Positions 18,084 to 26,934 of a stretch of 50,350 nucleotides of DNA are shown here, one piece after another. The position numbers and the translations under genes are program-made. Location of the stretch: NCBI GenBank assembly GCA_930980855.1, contig CAKNIZ010000013.1, positions 1-50,350 of the forward strand. Direction: 5' to 3'. Origin of the DNA: an uncultured Clostridium sp. (lineage in GTDB: Bacteria > Bacillota > Clostridia > TANB77 > CAG-508). The notes below the pieces were generated by a model, which saw nothing but the letters and a program-made list of their open reading frames with translations, searched no databases and had not been told where the DNA came from. Position 1 is the first letter of the stretch; each line of letters opens with the position of its first letter.

Positions 18084-19160
18084 TTATCTACCAGTTAAAG
18101 CATCTAGATAGCTTTGTCTTGCGTCTTGTCCAGCTGTTATTTCATCATTTGTTCCTGACTCAACATCAGAATTTCTATCATCTTCATCTAATGTTCCTAA
18201 AGTATCATTTATATTATTTCTATTTCCAGCATTTCCATTATATTTATTGTTAAGTTCTGTTTTTGCTTCATTTACTATATTAGGATTACTATAAATTAAG
18301 TTTTGTACATCTGCACTAGGTACATAAGTTGCAACAGCTTCTGCTTGAAGTCCTGGTTCTACATATCTTGTTACATATAGCATACTTCCTGGTATTTGAT
18401 AGTTTTCAACAATTGCATTACTCATCATTAGAATTTCATCTTCATTTAATTCTAGAGATATTGTATTTAATGATGGTATTCCTGCTTCATCTAATACTGT
18501 GACTGTTTTCTTAGAAACAACAATATAATCTGTTCCATCTGGCATTCTTAGTCTTACATCTATAATATCATTAGTTTCTAAATCTGCTGGTAAAGATAGA
18601 ACATTATATTCTTGTTTTCTTGTTGTATCATCTGTAATTTCATTACTCTCTGCTATAGTTTCACTTGTTAATATTGTATTTGCCATCAAATTAACTTTTG
18701 CCATTACTGGACTTCCACTTATTATTATTGGTTGTTGTGAGCCATTATAATTTATTGTACCTGTCATATAATCTTCTGTTGCAAGTGGATATGTCTGTCC
18801 ATTTATTACTACTCCTAAAGCTGGATTTCCACTTTCATCTGTTCCGCTAACGATTTGATTTCCGTTTTGGTCACGTAAATAATAATTACTTATATTACTT
18901 ACTGCATTTTGTGGAATCAAGGTACTTTCAACTTGTTTTTGAGTCATCATTTCTGCAGTTATAACTTGTCCTGAACTTACATCTTGATTAAGTACATATA
19001 TTGTAGTCATTGAAGCTAATCTCTCTTTTTCTTCTGCTTTCATATTCATTATTTGTATTACTAAAATAACAATTCCTATAAGTCCTATAAGTCCTGCTAT
19101 TACAATTCCTTTTATAAAAGAACTACGTGCCTTTCTTTCCAATGGATTCATTGTTGCCAT
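18084..19160 (-). CDS. CpaB/RcpC-like SAF-domain pilus assembly protein
   Basis: 358 residues. A basic N-terminus and one membrane helix (about 17-37) are followed by a SAF-type domain beginning TTIYVLNQDVSSGQVITAEMM and a second strand-rich region. CpaB/RcpC proteins have this order and contribute to the periplasmic or cell-wall part of the Tad machine. Here there is no outer membrane secretin, consistent with a Gram-positive cell. The C-terminal 60 residues are Asn/Asp-rich and probably disordered. It is the first gene of the operon, about 40 bp downstream of a good promoter. Confidence 0.85.
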   Translation of the reverse strand: MATMNPLERKARSSFIKGIVIAGLIGLIGIVILVIQIMNMKAEEKERLASMTTIYVLNQDVSSGQVITAEMMTQKQVESTLIPQNAVSNISNYYLRDQNGNQIVSGTDESGNPALGVVINGQTYPLATEDYMTGTINYNGSQQPIIISGSPVMAKVNLMANTILTSETIAESNEITDDTTRKQEYNVLSLPADLETNDIIDVRLRMPDGTDYIVVSKKTVTVLDEAGIPSLNTISLELNEDEILMMSNAIVENYQIPGSMLYVTRYVEPGLQAEAVATYVPSADVQNLIYSNPNIVNEAKTELNNKYNGNAGNRNNINDTLGTLDEDDRNSDVESGTNDEITAGQDARQSYLDALTGR

Positions 19161-19198
19161 TGCTAATTCCTCCTTAATATCATTTAAATTCTTGATTT

Positions 19199-19227
19199 AT
19201 TTTATAACATACATTATGTTTTAACAA
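19199..19227 (-). promoter_or_regulatory. Promoter of the pilus-like operon
   Basis: On the minus strand TTGTTA, a 17-bp spacer and TAAAAT lie about 40 bp upstream of the first operon gene. Confidence 0.6.
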
Positions 19228-19253
19228 TATTTATTCTAATTATTACTTATTCT

Positions 19254-19286
19254 TAATATTTTTGTAATATTTTTGTAATATTTTTA
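19254..19286. repeat. 11-bp tandem repeat upstream of the pilus promoter
   Basis: TAATATTTTTG occurs twice in tandem and once more as TAATATTTTTA. The A5/T5 tracts are spaced 11 bp apart, close to one helical turn. The array lies about 30-60 bp upstream of the -35 box and reaches the stop codon of the gene before it. Confidence 0.8.
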
Positions 19287-20423
19287 TTTTATATAAAATG
19301 GTTTTCCTTGCGAACCATCTCCATCTGTTATCACTGCATTATTATTTATAATGATTATTGGTAATATTGAATATGTTTTTGTTTCTGTCGCATTTCCTGC
19401 TGAATCGTACATTTTTGTTCCAGAAAGTGTTATTCCGTTTCCATTTACTGTTATTATTCTTCCGTAAAAATCTGCTGTGTTTGCAGAATTTTGTACTGCT
19501 CTTGATGATAACCAATAAGTTCCTGTTGGTAATATATTACTATAATTTTGATTTTTATATTGAATTTGACCTTGGTAATATGTTTGCTTTGTTACTAGTT
19601 CTACCGATGTTCGATGTCCAGTTACAAATTTTTCTTGACCGCTTTCCTCACTTTCCTCTGAAATGATTCCTGGATATGTTGCCTGCCTATATGCTTTTTC
19701 AGTATTGTAATTTTCTCCTTTTAATTCATCAATATTACTTGCAATTTTCTCTATATCTGTGATGTTTATATTTCTTGCCTTAACGCCTTTTTCTTCATCT
19801 GAGAATAATGTATTACAAATGTCATTTAATAATTTTACTATATTATTATATCCGTTTTCTCCATATACAGTTAAGTTCATTGATGATAAATTAGTAGGAA
19901 TTAATTTTATTTCTCCGCTTCCTGAATCTACGTCCAACACTTTCCAACTTATATCTTGTGTATTTGAAACTGATATAGTAATATTTGAACTATTTCCCGA
20001 ATAATCTTTTGAAACTATATAATTTGCATTTCCTGGAGAAAATTTTACATAGTCACCCATATCTAGTCCAGCATTTGTTGCCTCTACATTCCAAAGGTCT
20101 TTAATATAAATTTCATAGTTACCTTTGTTTGTTATAAGAAGTGCATTTTCTGGGTCTAATTCATTCTGAACTGTTCCATAATTTTTAAGTGTTGTAATTA
20201 ATTCTTGATAATCTTGTGGTGGGTTTTCTGCTAAGAATGTTTTAATTTCTTCTTCGATTGATAAAATTTCTGTTTCTTCTTTTTTCTGATTTGCAATATT
20301 TAATAAACCTTCATTTTGATCATTTATATTGATAAGTAATCCTGCCAATATCATTAAGACAACTACGATTATGGCAAGAGCAACTAAAGTAATTCCTGAT
20401 TCACTTGTAATTTTTTTCTTCAT
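19284..20423 (-). CDS. Type IV pilin-like protein with class III signal
   Basis: 379 residues. The N-terminus (SGITLVALAIIVVVLMILAG) is a class III-type signal: Gly, then a hydrophobic helix, similar to the GITLIALVITIIVLLILAG proteins often seen in Clostridia. Glu at +5 is missing. A coiled-coil-like helix follows (about 35-60), then a large beta-rich domain with YWLSSRAV near 305. It lies just upstream of the Tad-like operon, separated by the 11-bp repeats and a promoter. It would need a prepilin peptidase, encoded elsewhere. Role as adhesive or minor pilin is inferred. Confidence 0.75.
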   Translation of the reverse strand: MKKKITSESGITLVALAIIVVVLMILAGLLININDQNEGLLNIANQKKEETEILSIEEEIKTFLAENPPQDYQELITTLKNYGTVQNELDPENALLITNKGNYEIYIKDLWNVEATNAGLDMGDYVKFSPGNANYIVSKDYSGNSSNITISVSNTQDISWKVLDVDSGSGEIKLIPTNLSSMNLTVYGENGYNNIVKLLNDICNTLFSDEEKGVKARNINITDIEKIASNIDELKGENYNTEKAYRQATYPGIISEESEESGQEKFVTGHRTSVELVTKQTYYQGQIQYKNQNYSNILPTGTYWLSSRAVQNSANTADFYGRIITVNGNGITLSGTKMYDSAGNATETKTYSILPIIIINNNAVITDGDGSQGKPFYIK

Positions 20424-20512
20424 ACTTCCTCCTTGGTTTTCATTATTGTATAATACTTAAAAATTTTTTTCAATATTTTTTTATAAAAGAATATTGTTAT
20501 TAATTCATAAAG

Positions 20513-20667
20513 GTTACTATTCACAGCGAGTATAAAATGCTTTAAAATTGTATATTCAAAGATTTTTTGTTTCTTGCTGTCGGACGTAAAGTCCTCCAAA
20601 CTGCGCGAAACTGCAAAATCTTGAATATACAATTATATGAATTTAATAAGAGGCTGTGAATTTTAAC
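20513..20667. repeat. Palindromic element E5 (family A, short core) with terminal repeats
   Basis: Terminal repeats GTTACTATTCACAGC and GCTGTGAATTTTAAC match at 13 of 15 positions. Inner arms AAATTGTATATTCAA pair with their partner, and the core reads, on the minus strand, GCAGTTTCGCGCAGTTTGG, a GACTTTACGTCC stem and CAGCAAGAAAC. An open frame across it (20420-20632) is an artefact of the palindrome. Confidence 0.82.
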
Positions 20668-20672
20668 TCATA

Positions 20673-20843
20673 AAATTGTATATTTGAAACTTCGCAGTTC
20701 CGCGTAAGCGCCTAAACGAGCTAAAGGGACTTTAGCGAAGTGCGTTTGGAGCTGTAAAATTCGAAGAATTTTAGCAGCGACCGCAAGGAACCAGAAGTTC
20801 AAATATACAATTTATTAAATTAATAATCTTTTGTGAATTTTAA
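20673..20843. repeat. Palindromic element E6 (family A, long core)
   Basis: AAATTGTATATTTGAA and TTCAAATATACAATTT flank a core with CTAAACGAGC, an AAAGGGACTTT stem, GTGCGTTTGGAG and an extra TAAAATTCGAAGAATTTTA hairpin. It follows E5 within 6 bp. Its right terminal repeat TTGTGAATTTTA lies inside the last codons of the VanZ-like gene. Confidence 0.8.
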
Positions 20844-21276
20844 AATATATTATAATTAATAATATCCCAAATATAACTCCTGAAGTATCTAGTAAAACAT
20901 CTAAAAAGCTAGCATTTCTACCATTTATAAACATTTGATGTAATTCGTCAGTTGAAGCATATAAAAAGCCCCATACTATTGTTATTAATATTTGATTTTT
21001 TCTTTTTAAATTAAAAGTAGCTATAAATCCCATTGAAGCTAGTCCAAGTAATGTATATATTCCAAAATGAGCTAATTTTCTAATTACTCCTTCACCTTTT
21101 TCAATAAATATATTTCTAGTATCACCATTTAAATTAAAGACATCTGCAATTATTGTTATTACCCCTTTACTTATTCCTCCCGACGTTTCTCCATCTTGGG
21201 CAGAAAATCCAAATATTATAGATGAAATTACTATTACTAAAATTAATAATACGGCTCTTATTATATTCTTTTTCAT
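20815..21276 (-). CDS. VanZ-like membrane protein
   Basis: 153 residues with about four hydrophobic segments. The family signature is clear: RKLAHFGIYTLLG near the middle, DELHQMFINGR, and DVLLDTSG before the last helix. VanZ-like proteins are found in teicoplanin-resistance loci and many other settings; their biochemical role is not settled, so this is not evidence of resistance. The last residues (KIHKRLLI) are encoded by the terminal repeat of palindrome E6, so the C-terminus may have been rewritten by the element. Ribosome site GGAGG abuts the end of E7. Confidence 0.9.
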   Translation of the reverse strand: MKKNIIRAVLLILVIVISSIIFGFSAQDGETSGGISKGVITIIADVFNLNGDTRNIFIEKGEGVIRKLAHFGIYTLLGLASMGFIATFNLKRKNQILITIVWGFLYASTDELHQMFINGRNASFLDVLLDTSGVIFGILLIIIYFKIHKRLLI

Positions 21277-21285
21277 GTGTCCTCC

Positions 21286-21484
21286 ATATTTTAACTATAA
21301 TTTACAGAATTCAAATTTCTAAAATGTATATATAATGATTTATCTGTTCCTTGCGGTCGCTTCGCTCCAAACACACTTCGCTGGAATCCTTCCAGCTCGT
21401 TTGAACGGGAACAAAGGAACTGCTAAATCATTATATATACATTTTAGAAAAGTTTTGAATTATTTTATTATATAGTTAAAATAT
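21286..21484. repeat. Palindromic element E7 (family A, long core), 199 bp
   Basis: Perfect 14-bp terminal repeats ATATTTTAACTATA / TATAGTTAAAATAT. Inner arms TCTAAAATGTATATATAATGA pair with their partner. The core on the minus strand has GTTCAAACGAGC, a GGAAGGATTCC stem and TTTGGAGCGAAGCGACCGCAAGG. It fills the divergent gap between the VanZ-like gene (its ribosome site ends at 21285) and the SPFH gene promoter. Confidence 0.85.
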
Positions 21485-21526
21485 TGATATTTCAATAGAA
21501 AAAGGCTTTATTTTTTCTAATTTTTA

Positions 21527-21535
21527 TGGTATAAT
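21527..21535 (+). promoter_or_regulatory. Extended -10 promoter of the SPFH gene
   Basis: TGGTATAAT is an extended -10 element with a perfect TATAAT, about 30 bp upstream of the start codon. The -35 region (TTTATT) is weak. Confidence 0.55.
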
Positions 21536-21565
21536 GGTTATAGTATTATTTTTATGGAGGTTTTT

Positions 21566-22489
21566 ATGTGGTTTTTAATCGTATTATTAATCATATTAGT
21601 TATACTAGCTTGTTTAAGTATCAAGATAGTTAGACAATCTGAGGTATATATAATTGAAAGACTTGGTAAATTTCATAAAATAGCAGATGCTGGTCTTACA
21701 ATTATAATTCCATTTATTGACCATGTTCGTAGTATTGTTAGTTTAAAACAGCAAACAATGGATGTTCCACCTCAAGATGTTATTACAAAGGATAATGTTA
21801 CAATTAGAATAGATACAGTTGTATTTTATAGAATTTTAGAACCTGCAAAAGCAGTATATGAAATTCAAAGTTTGAAAAAAGGTATTGAATATCTTTCTAT
21901 CACAACTATACGTGATATTGTTGGTAAAATGGATTTAGATTCTACTTTTACATCAAGAGATGCTATCAATGATAAGTTAAGAGCAATTTTAGATGAAGCA
22001 ACAGATAGATGGGGTTGTAAAATAGATAGAGTTGAAATTCAAAATATTACTCCACCACCAGATATACGTGATGCAATGGAAAAGCAAATGAATGCTGAAA
22101 GAAATAAAAGAGCTTCTATTTTACAAGCTGAAGGTGAAAGACAGGCTGCTGTATTAAAAGCTCAAGGCGATAAAGAGGCTGAAATATTACAAGCTGAAGC
22201 TGACAAAGAAGCTAAAATAAGAAGAGCTACTGGTGAAGCTGAGGCTATTCGTAGAGTTGCTGAAGCTAAGGCTGAAGAAGTTAAATTAGTTTATGGAGCT
22301 ATGATGAAAGCTAACCCAGATGATAAATTAGTTCAATTAAAATCTTTGGAAGCTTTAAAAGATGTAGCTAATGGAGAGGCTAACAAAGTATTTATACCTT
22401 TTGAAGCAACATCTGCTTTAAGTGCTATAGGTGCTGCGACTGAAATGCTTAATGACAAAAAAGAAGAAACAAATAATAAAGATAAATAA
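21566..22489 (+). CDS. SPFH/Band 7 membrane scaffold protein, stomatin/QmcA-like
   Basis: 307 residues: an N-terminal membrane helix (about 2-20), an SPFH domain with ERLGKFHKIADAGLTIIIPFID and VPPQDVITKDNVTIRIDTVVFYRI, and a charged Ala/Glu/Lys coiled coil (about 175-240) before the C-terminus. Such proteins form oligomeric cages in membrane microdomains and help quality control by membrane proteases. No NfeD-like partner is adjacent. The frame opens at 21554, but GGAGG at 21556-21560 supports the ATG at 21566. Confidence 0.93.
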   Translation: MWFLIVLLIILVILACLSIKIVRQSEVYIIERLGKFHKIADAGLTIIIPFIDHVRSIVSLKQQTMDVPPQDVITKDNVTIRIDTVVFYRILEPAKAVYEIQSLKKGIEYLSITTIRDIVGKMDLDSTFTSRDAINDKLRAILDEATDRWGCKIDRVEIQNITPPPDIRDAMEKQMNAERNKRASILQAEGERQAAVLKAQGDKEAEILQAEADKEAKIRRATGEAEAIRRVAEAKAEEVKLVYGAMMKANPDDKLVQLKSLEALKDVANGEANKVFIPFEATSALSAIGAATEMLNDKKEETNNKDK

Positions 22490-22490
22490 C

Positions 22491-22604
22491 AAACAAAAAG
22501 AATATATGGTTCTTGTATTCAAGGGGAACGCATGGCGTAAGCCTAAGTGAGCCGTACGGTGCGTCCCTGCACCGGGAATACAAAACCATATATTATTTTT
22601 GTTT
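22491..22604. repeat. Palindromic element E8 (family B core)
   Basis: ACAAAAAGAATATATGGTTC pairs with its partner up to ATTATTTTTGTTT. The core runs from GTATTCAAGGGGAACGC to GTCCCTGCACCGGGAATAC and matches E2 (reverse strand) and E12. It lies between convergent genes, where it can also end transcription. Confidence 0.78.
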
Positions 22605-22606
22605 TA

Positions 22607-23635
22607 TTATCTATCTTGTTCTAATTCGTTTATTCTTTTTGCTCCTAAACTTTTTATTTTTTCTACTATTGCTTTACTTATTCCATTTCTTTCAGTATTT
22701 TCAACCCAATTTCCATTACTAGTAATTCCTCCTATATCTATTATTTCGCGTGGATTATTTTTGTCTAATTGTATGCAAGAGGCAGATAGTGCATTTTGTA
22801 TGGATTTTACTATTGTCTGGTATAAATTTTGATTTTCAATTATATCCGCTAATCTTCCAGGAGTCGTAAAAATAATTTCGTGTCCTAAAGGAATATTATA
22901 TTCTGTATATGCATCTTCATTTGAAGATCTCATAAATGCTGTATACAAATATCTGCCATTTAAATCTTTAAATTTTTTCATATTTCTTAAAAGAATTATA
23001 TCTCCTGTTTTATCATTAATAATATCATATCCTTCATCACCAAAACCATCCATTCTTTTGAAATATGGATTTTTTAATCTATCGTTTCTCTTTTGCTGTT
23101 CATATCTTCTATTTTCTTCTATAATTTCATCTGTTTGCAATCTTCGTCTAAATTCTTCTTCCTGTCTTGCCTTTTCGTTTCTAGCTCTAGCTTCTTGTAT
23201 TTCTTTTTGTCTTTCAATATATTCTCTTTGAAATACTTGTTCCTCTACATCAATTGCTGCAGCAACTTCTCTAGATGGTGGTTCATTATAATAATACAAT
23301 CTTCCATCTTCAGCAGTTTTTATATTTCCAATATAAGTGTAAGTTTTATCACTAAGTTCTCTTCCACTTTTTGTTCTATCATAAGACAAAATAATTGATT
23401 CAATTAACTCTGGTTTATCCTCAGGAATTTCAAAAGCTATTGGGCTAGGATAATCTATAAGCATTACATCATCTATTCTATCTGTTATATATACATTAGC
23501 AACAAAAGTTTCTAAATTATCATGCTTTTTTATTGGTCTAATATTGAACAGATGATAAAACTTTTCTCCCTGAACAGTTATATTTTGAAGATATTTTTTC
23601 TCTTCAACTTTATTCTTCTTTTTAAATCCCCACAT
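22607..23635 (-). CDS. Unknown protein with central coiled coil
   Basis: 342 residues, soluble, no signal or membrane helix. The first 130 residues are strand-rich; residues about 140-200 form a highly charged Glu/Arg/Gln coiled coil (QREYIERQKEIQEARARNEK and on); the last 140 residues are mixed, with a GFGDEGYDIINDKTGDIILL segment. I do not recognise a family. It is the last gene of the ruvA-alr-rarA operon, 19 bp after rarA, and ends at palindrome E8. A link to DNA repair or the cell envelope would only be a guess. Confidence 0.75.
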   Translation of the reverse strand: MWGFKKKNKVEEKKYLQNITVQGEKFYHLFNIRPIKKHDNLETFVANVYITDRIDDVMLIDYPSPIAFEIPEDKPELIESIILSYDRTKSGRELSDKTYTYIGNIKTAEDGRLYYYNEPPSREVAAAIDVEEQVFQREYIERQKEIQEARARNEKARQEEEFRRRLQTDEIIEENRRYEQQKRNDRLKNPYFKRMDGFGDEGYDIINDKTGDIILLRNMKKFKDLNGRYLYTAFMRSSNEDAYTEYNIPLGHEIIFTTPGRLADIIENQNLYQTIVKSIQNALSASCIQLDKNNPREIIDIGGITSNGNWVENTERNGISKAIVEKIKSLGAKRINELEQDR

Positions 23636-23654
23636 ATTTTTCTCCTTTGCTATT

Positions 23655-24920
23655 TTAATCTTTCTTTTGAAAATTTGATGTATCTATATTTTCATCTGGT
23701 ATAAAATATGTTGTTCCTAACATTTTGTCTGGTAAATATTGTTGTTCAACATAATGGTTTGGATAATCATGTGGATATTTATATCCTACATGGTATCCTT
23801 CTTTTTCCATTCCTTCTGCTGGTGCATTTCTAATATGCATTGGAATTATTCCAGTATCGGATTTTCTTACATCTTCTAGCGCTTTATCAATTGCTAAATA
23901 TGAAGCATTTGACTTTTTAGAAGTTGCAACATACACTGCCGCTTCTGCTAATATAATTCTTGCTTCTGGCATTCCTACCATATGAACCGCTTGCATTGCT
24001 GAATTTGCTACAACTAGTGCCATAGGATTTGCCATTCCGACATCTTCCGATGCCGCTATTACAATTCTTCTTGCCATAAACATTGGGTCTTCTCCTGCAT
24101 TTAATGCTCTTGCTAAGTAGAATATTGCAGCATCTGCATCACTACCCCTCATTGATTTTATGAATGCACTTATATTATCATAGTGTGAATCTCCATTTTT
24201 ATCAAAAATAGCTTTTCTTGTTTGTACACATTCTTTTGCTACTTCATCTGTTATATGAATATATCCATCACTTTCCATTGGTGTTGTAAGCACTGCTATT
24301 TCTAATCCATTTAAGGCTGTTCTTACATCTCCATTTGCTGTTTCTGCAATTTTCTTAAGTGTATCATCTGTAATTTTCAAATTATAATTTTTAAGTCCTT
24401 CTTCACTTGTTATTGCCTTTTTAAGTACAGAAAATACATTCTCGTTAGATAGTTCATGTAATTGAAATACCATACTTCTTGATATTAGAGCCTTGTTAAC
24501 TTCAAAATAAGGGTTTTCAGTTGTTGCTCCAATTAAGATTACAGTTCCTTTTTCAACATATGGTAAAAGTGCATCTTGTTGAAGTTTGTTAAATCTATGA
24601 ATTTCGTCTATAAATAGAATACACTTCCCACTTGGATTTAAAAATGTATTTTGTGCTTCTTCTATAGCATTTTTTATATCTGAAACTCCTGCTGTTACTG
24701 CATTTAATTTTGTAAATTTATACTTAGTTGTATTACTTATTACTCTTGCAAGAGATGTTTTTCCACAACCAGGTGGTCCCCAAAGTATTATACTAGATAA
24801 TCTATCTGCTTTTATTGTTCTATACAGAATTTTGTCTTTTCCTAAAATATGCTCTTGTCCTACATAATCATCTAAAGTTTTAGGCATCATTCTATATGCT
24901 AAAGGTTCATTTAAGTCCAT
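23655..24920 (-). CDS. rarA: RarA/MgsA replication-associated AAA+ ATPase
   Basis: RarA is a clamp-loader-like ATPase that acts at stalled replication forks. 421 residues. The Walker A GPPGCGKTSLAR, Walker B FIDEIHRF, and the sensor 1 region IGATTENPYFEVN are present, and the C-terminal tetramerisation domain includes SMRGSDADAAIFYLARAL. Both the order of motifs and length are normal. It follows alr by 13 bp and belongs to an operon with ruvA. Confidence 0.96.
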   Translation of the reverse strand: MDLNEPLAYRMMPKTLDDYVGQEHILGKDKILYRTIKADRLSSIILWGPPGCGKTSLARVISNTTKYKFTKLNAVTAGVSDIKNAIEEAQNTFLNPSGKCILFIDEIHRFNKLQQDALLPYVEKGTVILIGATTENPYFEVNKALISRSMVFQLHELSNENVFSVLKKAITSEEGLKNYNLKITDDTLKKIAETANGDVRTALNGLEIAVLTTPMESDGYIHITDEVAKECVQTRKAIFDKNGDSHYDNISAFIKSMRGSDADAAIFYLARALNAGEDPMFMARRIVIAASEDVGMANPMALVVANSAMQAVHMVGMPEARIILAEAAVYVATSKKSNASYLAIDKALEDVRKSDTGIIPMHIRNAPAEGMEKEGYHVGYKYPHDYPNHYVEQQYLPDKMLGTTYFIPDENIDTSNFQKKD

Positions 24921-24933
24921 TTCATTTCCTCTT

Positions 24934-26028
24934 TTAATTTATATATTTTCTTTTTACTCTTTTTGAAATACCACATAATATTTCATAATTTATTGTACCA
25001 CATTTTTCTGCAATTTCCTCTATTGTTACATTTGTATTGTCCCATATATATACAGTATCTCCAACTTTTATTTCAATTCCTGTTACATCTATCATAAAAT
25101 TATCCATACAAACATTTCCAACAATATTTGCATATTTTCCATTTATATATACTCTTCCCTTATTTGATAATCCTCTTCTTACTCCATCTGCATACCCTAA
25201 TGGTACTGTAGCAATTTTTCTTTTTTCTTCTGTTATATATGTTCTACCATAGCTTATAGCGGTTCCTTTTTCCACTTCTTTCACAAATACAATGTGCGAA
25301 ACGAGCTTTGCTGCTGGCTTTAAATCCAATGTATTTTTCATTCTCTTATCAGGCATATATCCATATGTAATAATTCCAGGTCTTACCATGTTAAATCTAG
25401 CATTTGGAAAATTTAATATTCCACTGCTTGCAGATGCATGTATGTATTTGAAATTATATCCTCTTTGAGCTGCTTCATCTAATACTTTATTAAATTTTTC
25501 TATTTGCTCTATTGTATATTCTTCGTTAGTATCTGCTGAAGAGAAATGAGTATATATTCCTTCAGTCTCTATATTTTTTAATTTTCTAATTTTTTCTATA
25601 AATTCTAATGATTGTTCTGGCTTTATTCCTACTCTTCCCATGCCTGTATCTATTTCAATGTGAACTTTTACTTTATTATGTGCTAATTTGTCTATTTCTT
25701 CTGCTACCTCTAAACTAGATAGTCCAACTGTTAAACCATTTTCTATCACATCTTTTGCTTCAAAAGGTAATAATTCATTTAACAAAATAATATCTGTTTT
25801 AAGTCCAGCTTTTCTTAAAGAAATAGCCTCATCTATTGTTGCAACTGCCACAATTTTGATATCTTGGTTTTCAATTATATTTACCAAATGTTCTGCACCT
25901 AATCCATATGCATCTGCTTTTATAACAGGAGCAACTGTTACTTTAGTTCCTACTTTTTCTTTTATTTTTTTAATATTATCTTCTATATTTTTTAAATTCA
26001 CTTCTAAATAGCTTTTTATATTAATCAC
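24934..26028 (-). CDS. alr: Alanine racemase
   Basis: PLP-dependent enzyme converting L- to D-alanine for peptidoglycan. 364 residues. The PLP lysine is Lys37 in PVIKADAYGLG, the family signature. The C-terminal domain has the catalytic Tyr in ISYGRTY and the GYADG and VCMDNFMIDVT motifs. In Clostridia some alr copies act in spore formation to limit premature germination, but this cannot be told here. It lies 26 bp after ruvA and 13 bp before rarA. Confidence 0.96.
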   Translation of the reverse strand: MINIKSYLEVNLKNIEDNIKKIKEKVGTKVTVAPVIKADAYGLGAEHLVNIIENQDIKIVAVATIDEAISLRKAGLKTDIILLNELLPFEAKDVIENGLTVGLSSLEVAEEIDKLAHNKVKVHIEIDTGMGRVGIKPEQSLEFIEKIRKLKNIETEGIYTHFSSADTNEEYTIEQIEKFNKVLDEAAQRGYNFKYIHASASSGILNFPNARFNMVRPGIITYGYMPDKRMKNTLDLKPAAKLVSHIVFVKEVEKGTAISYGRTYITEEKRKIATVPLGYADGVRRGLSNKGRVYINGKYANIVGNVCMDNFMIDVTGIEIKVGDTVYIWDNTNVTIEEIAEKCGTINYEILCGISKRVKRKYIN

Positions 26029-26054
26029 CTACTTCTTAATTATTAGGTATTATA

Positions 26055-26651
26055 TTATCTACCCAAATGTTTTAGTCCTTGTTTTATTATATCTTCAACT
26101 GTCAAATTTTGTGTATCAATTTTTTCTAATACTGTTTCCACATCTTTTCTTGCATATCCAAGTACACACAAAGCTTCTGCCGCATCATTTGCTTTATTAT
26201 CTAATTTTATGGCGGTCTTTACCTCTGAATCTTCTTCTACTATTGCATTATCTGTTTTCATTTTATCTTTAAGCTCTAATATTATTCTTTGAGCTGTTTT
26301 AGGTCCTATTCCAGGTAATTTTTTTAATGTATTTATATCACTAGATATTACAGCTAAAGCAAATTTTGATGGAGTTATATTACTTAATATACTTATTGCA
26401 CTTTTAGCTCCAATTCCCCCAACAGTAATTAACAATTCAAATGTAACTAAATCTTCATTATTTAAAAATCCATATAAACTCATATCATTTTCACTTACTT
26501 TCATGTAAGTATATATTTTAACTTCTTTTCCTTTTTCTAATCCGCTTATAGATGTATCTGACATGAAAATTTTATATCCTATTCCCATAACATCAACTAC
26601 AATATAGTCTTTTGTTTTTACTTCTAATTTTCCTTTTATATATGCTATCAT
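26055..26651 (-). CDS. ruvA: Holliday junction branch migration protein RuvA
   Basis: RuvA binds Holliday junctions as a tetramer and loads the RuvB helicase. 198 residues with the three usual domains: an OB fold at the N-terminus (MIAYIKGKLEVKTKDYIVVDV), two helix-hairpin-helix motifs (TVGGIGAKSAISIL and KLPGIGPKTAQRII) and a small C-terminal RuvB-binding helical domain. ruvB is not adjacent, unlike in many bacteria. First gene of the operon with alr and rarA. Confidence 0.96.
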   Translation of the reverse strand: MIAYIKGKLEVKTKDYIVVDVMGIGYKIFMSDTSISGLEKGKEVKIYTYMKVSENDMSLYGFLNNEDLVTFELLITVGGIGAKSAISILSNITPSKFALAVISSDINTLKKLPGIGPKTAQRIILELKDKMKTDNAIVEEDSEVKTAIKLDNKANDAAEALCVLGYARKDVETVLEKIDTQNLTVEDIIKQGLKHLGR

Positions 26652-26752
26652 TTTGTTCCTCTTTCTGTTTTTTAAATTTCATCTATATTTTACCACAAAA
26701 AATTTATTTTGTGCATATTTTTTGAAAAGGTGGAAATTATATACATAGAATT

Positions 26753-26904
26753 GATATTCACAGTATATATATTTCTGATTGTATATTCTAAGATTTTTTG
26801 TTTCTTACTGTCGCAGCTAAAATTCTTCGAATTTTACAGCTCCAAACTGCGCGAAACTACAAAATCTTGAATATACAATCAGAACAAAATAATAGTTGTG
26901 AATA
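26753..26904. repeat. Palindromic element E9 (family A, short core)
   Basis: Terminal TATTCACA pairs with TGTGAATA. Arms CTGATTGTATATT pair with AATATACAATCAG. Minus-strand core: GTAGTTTCGCGCAGTTTGGAG, a TAAAATTCGAAGAATTTTA hairpin and CGACAGTAAGAAAC. It fills the divergent gap between ruvA and the dodecin-like gene. Confidence 0.8.
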
Positions 26905-26934
26905 ATAACTGAAAATAATTTTTAGGAGGTTTTT

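Noticed and set aside
20420..20632. Open frame of 70 residues on the minus strand
   Set aside because: It lies across palindrome E5, has no ribosome site and an unlikely composition.
20815..21276. VanZ as a glycopeptide resistance gene
   Set aside because: VanZ-like proteins are widespread and no vanHAX genes are near.
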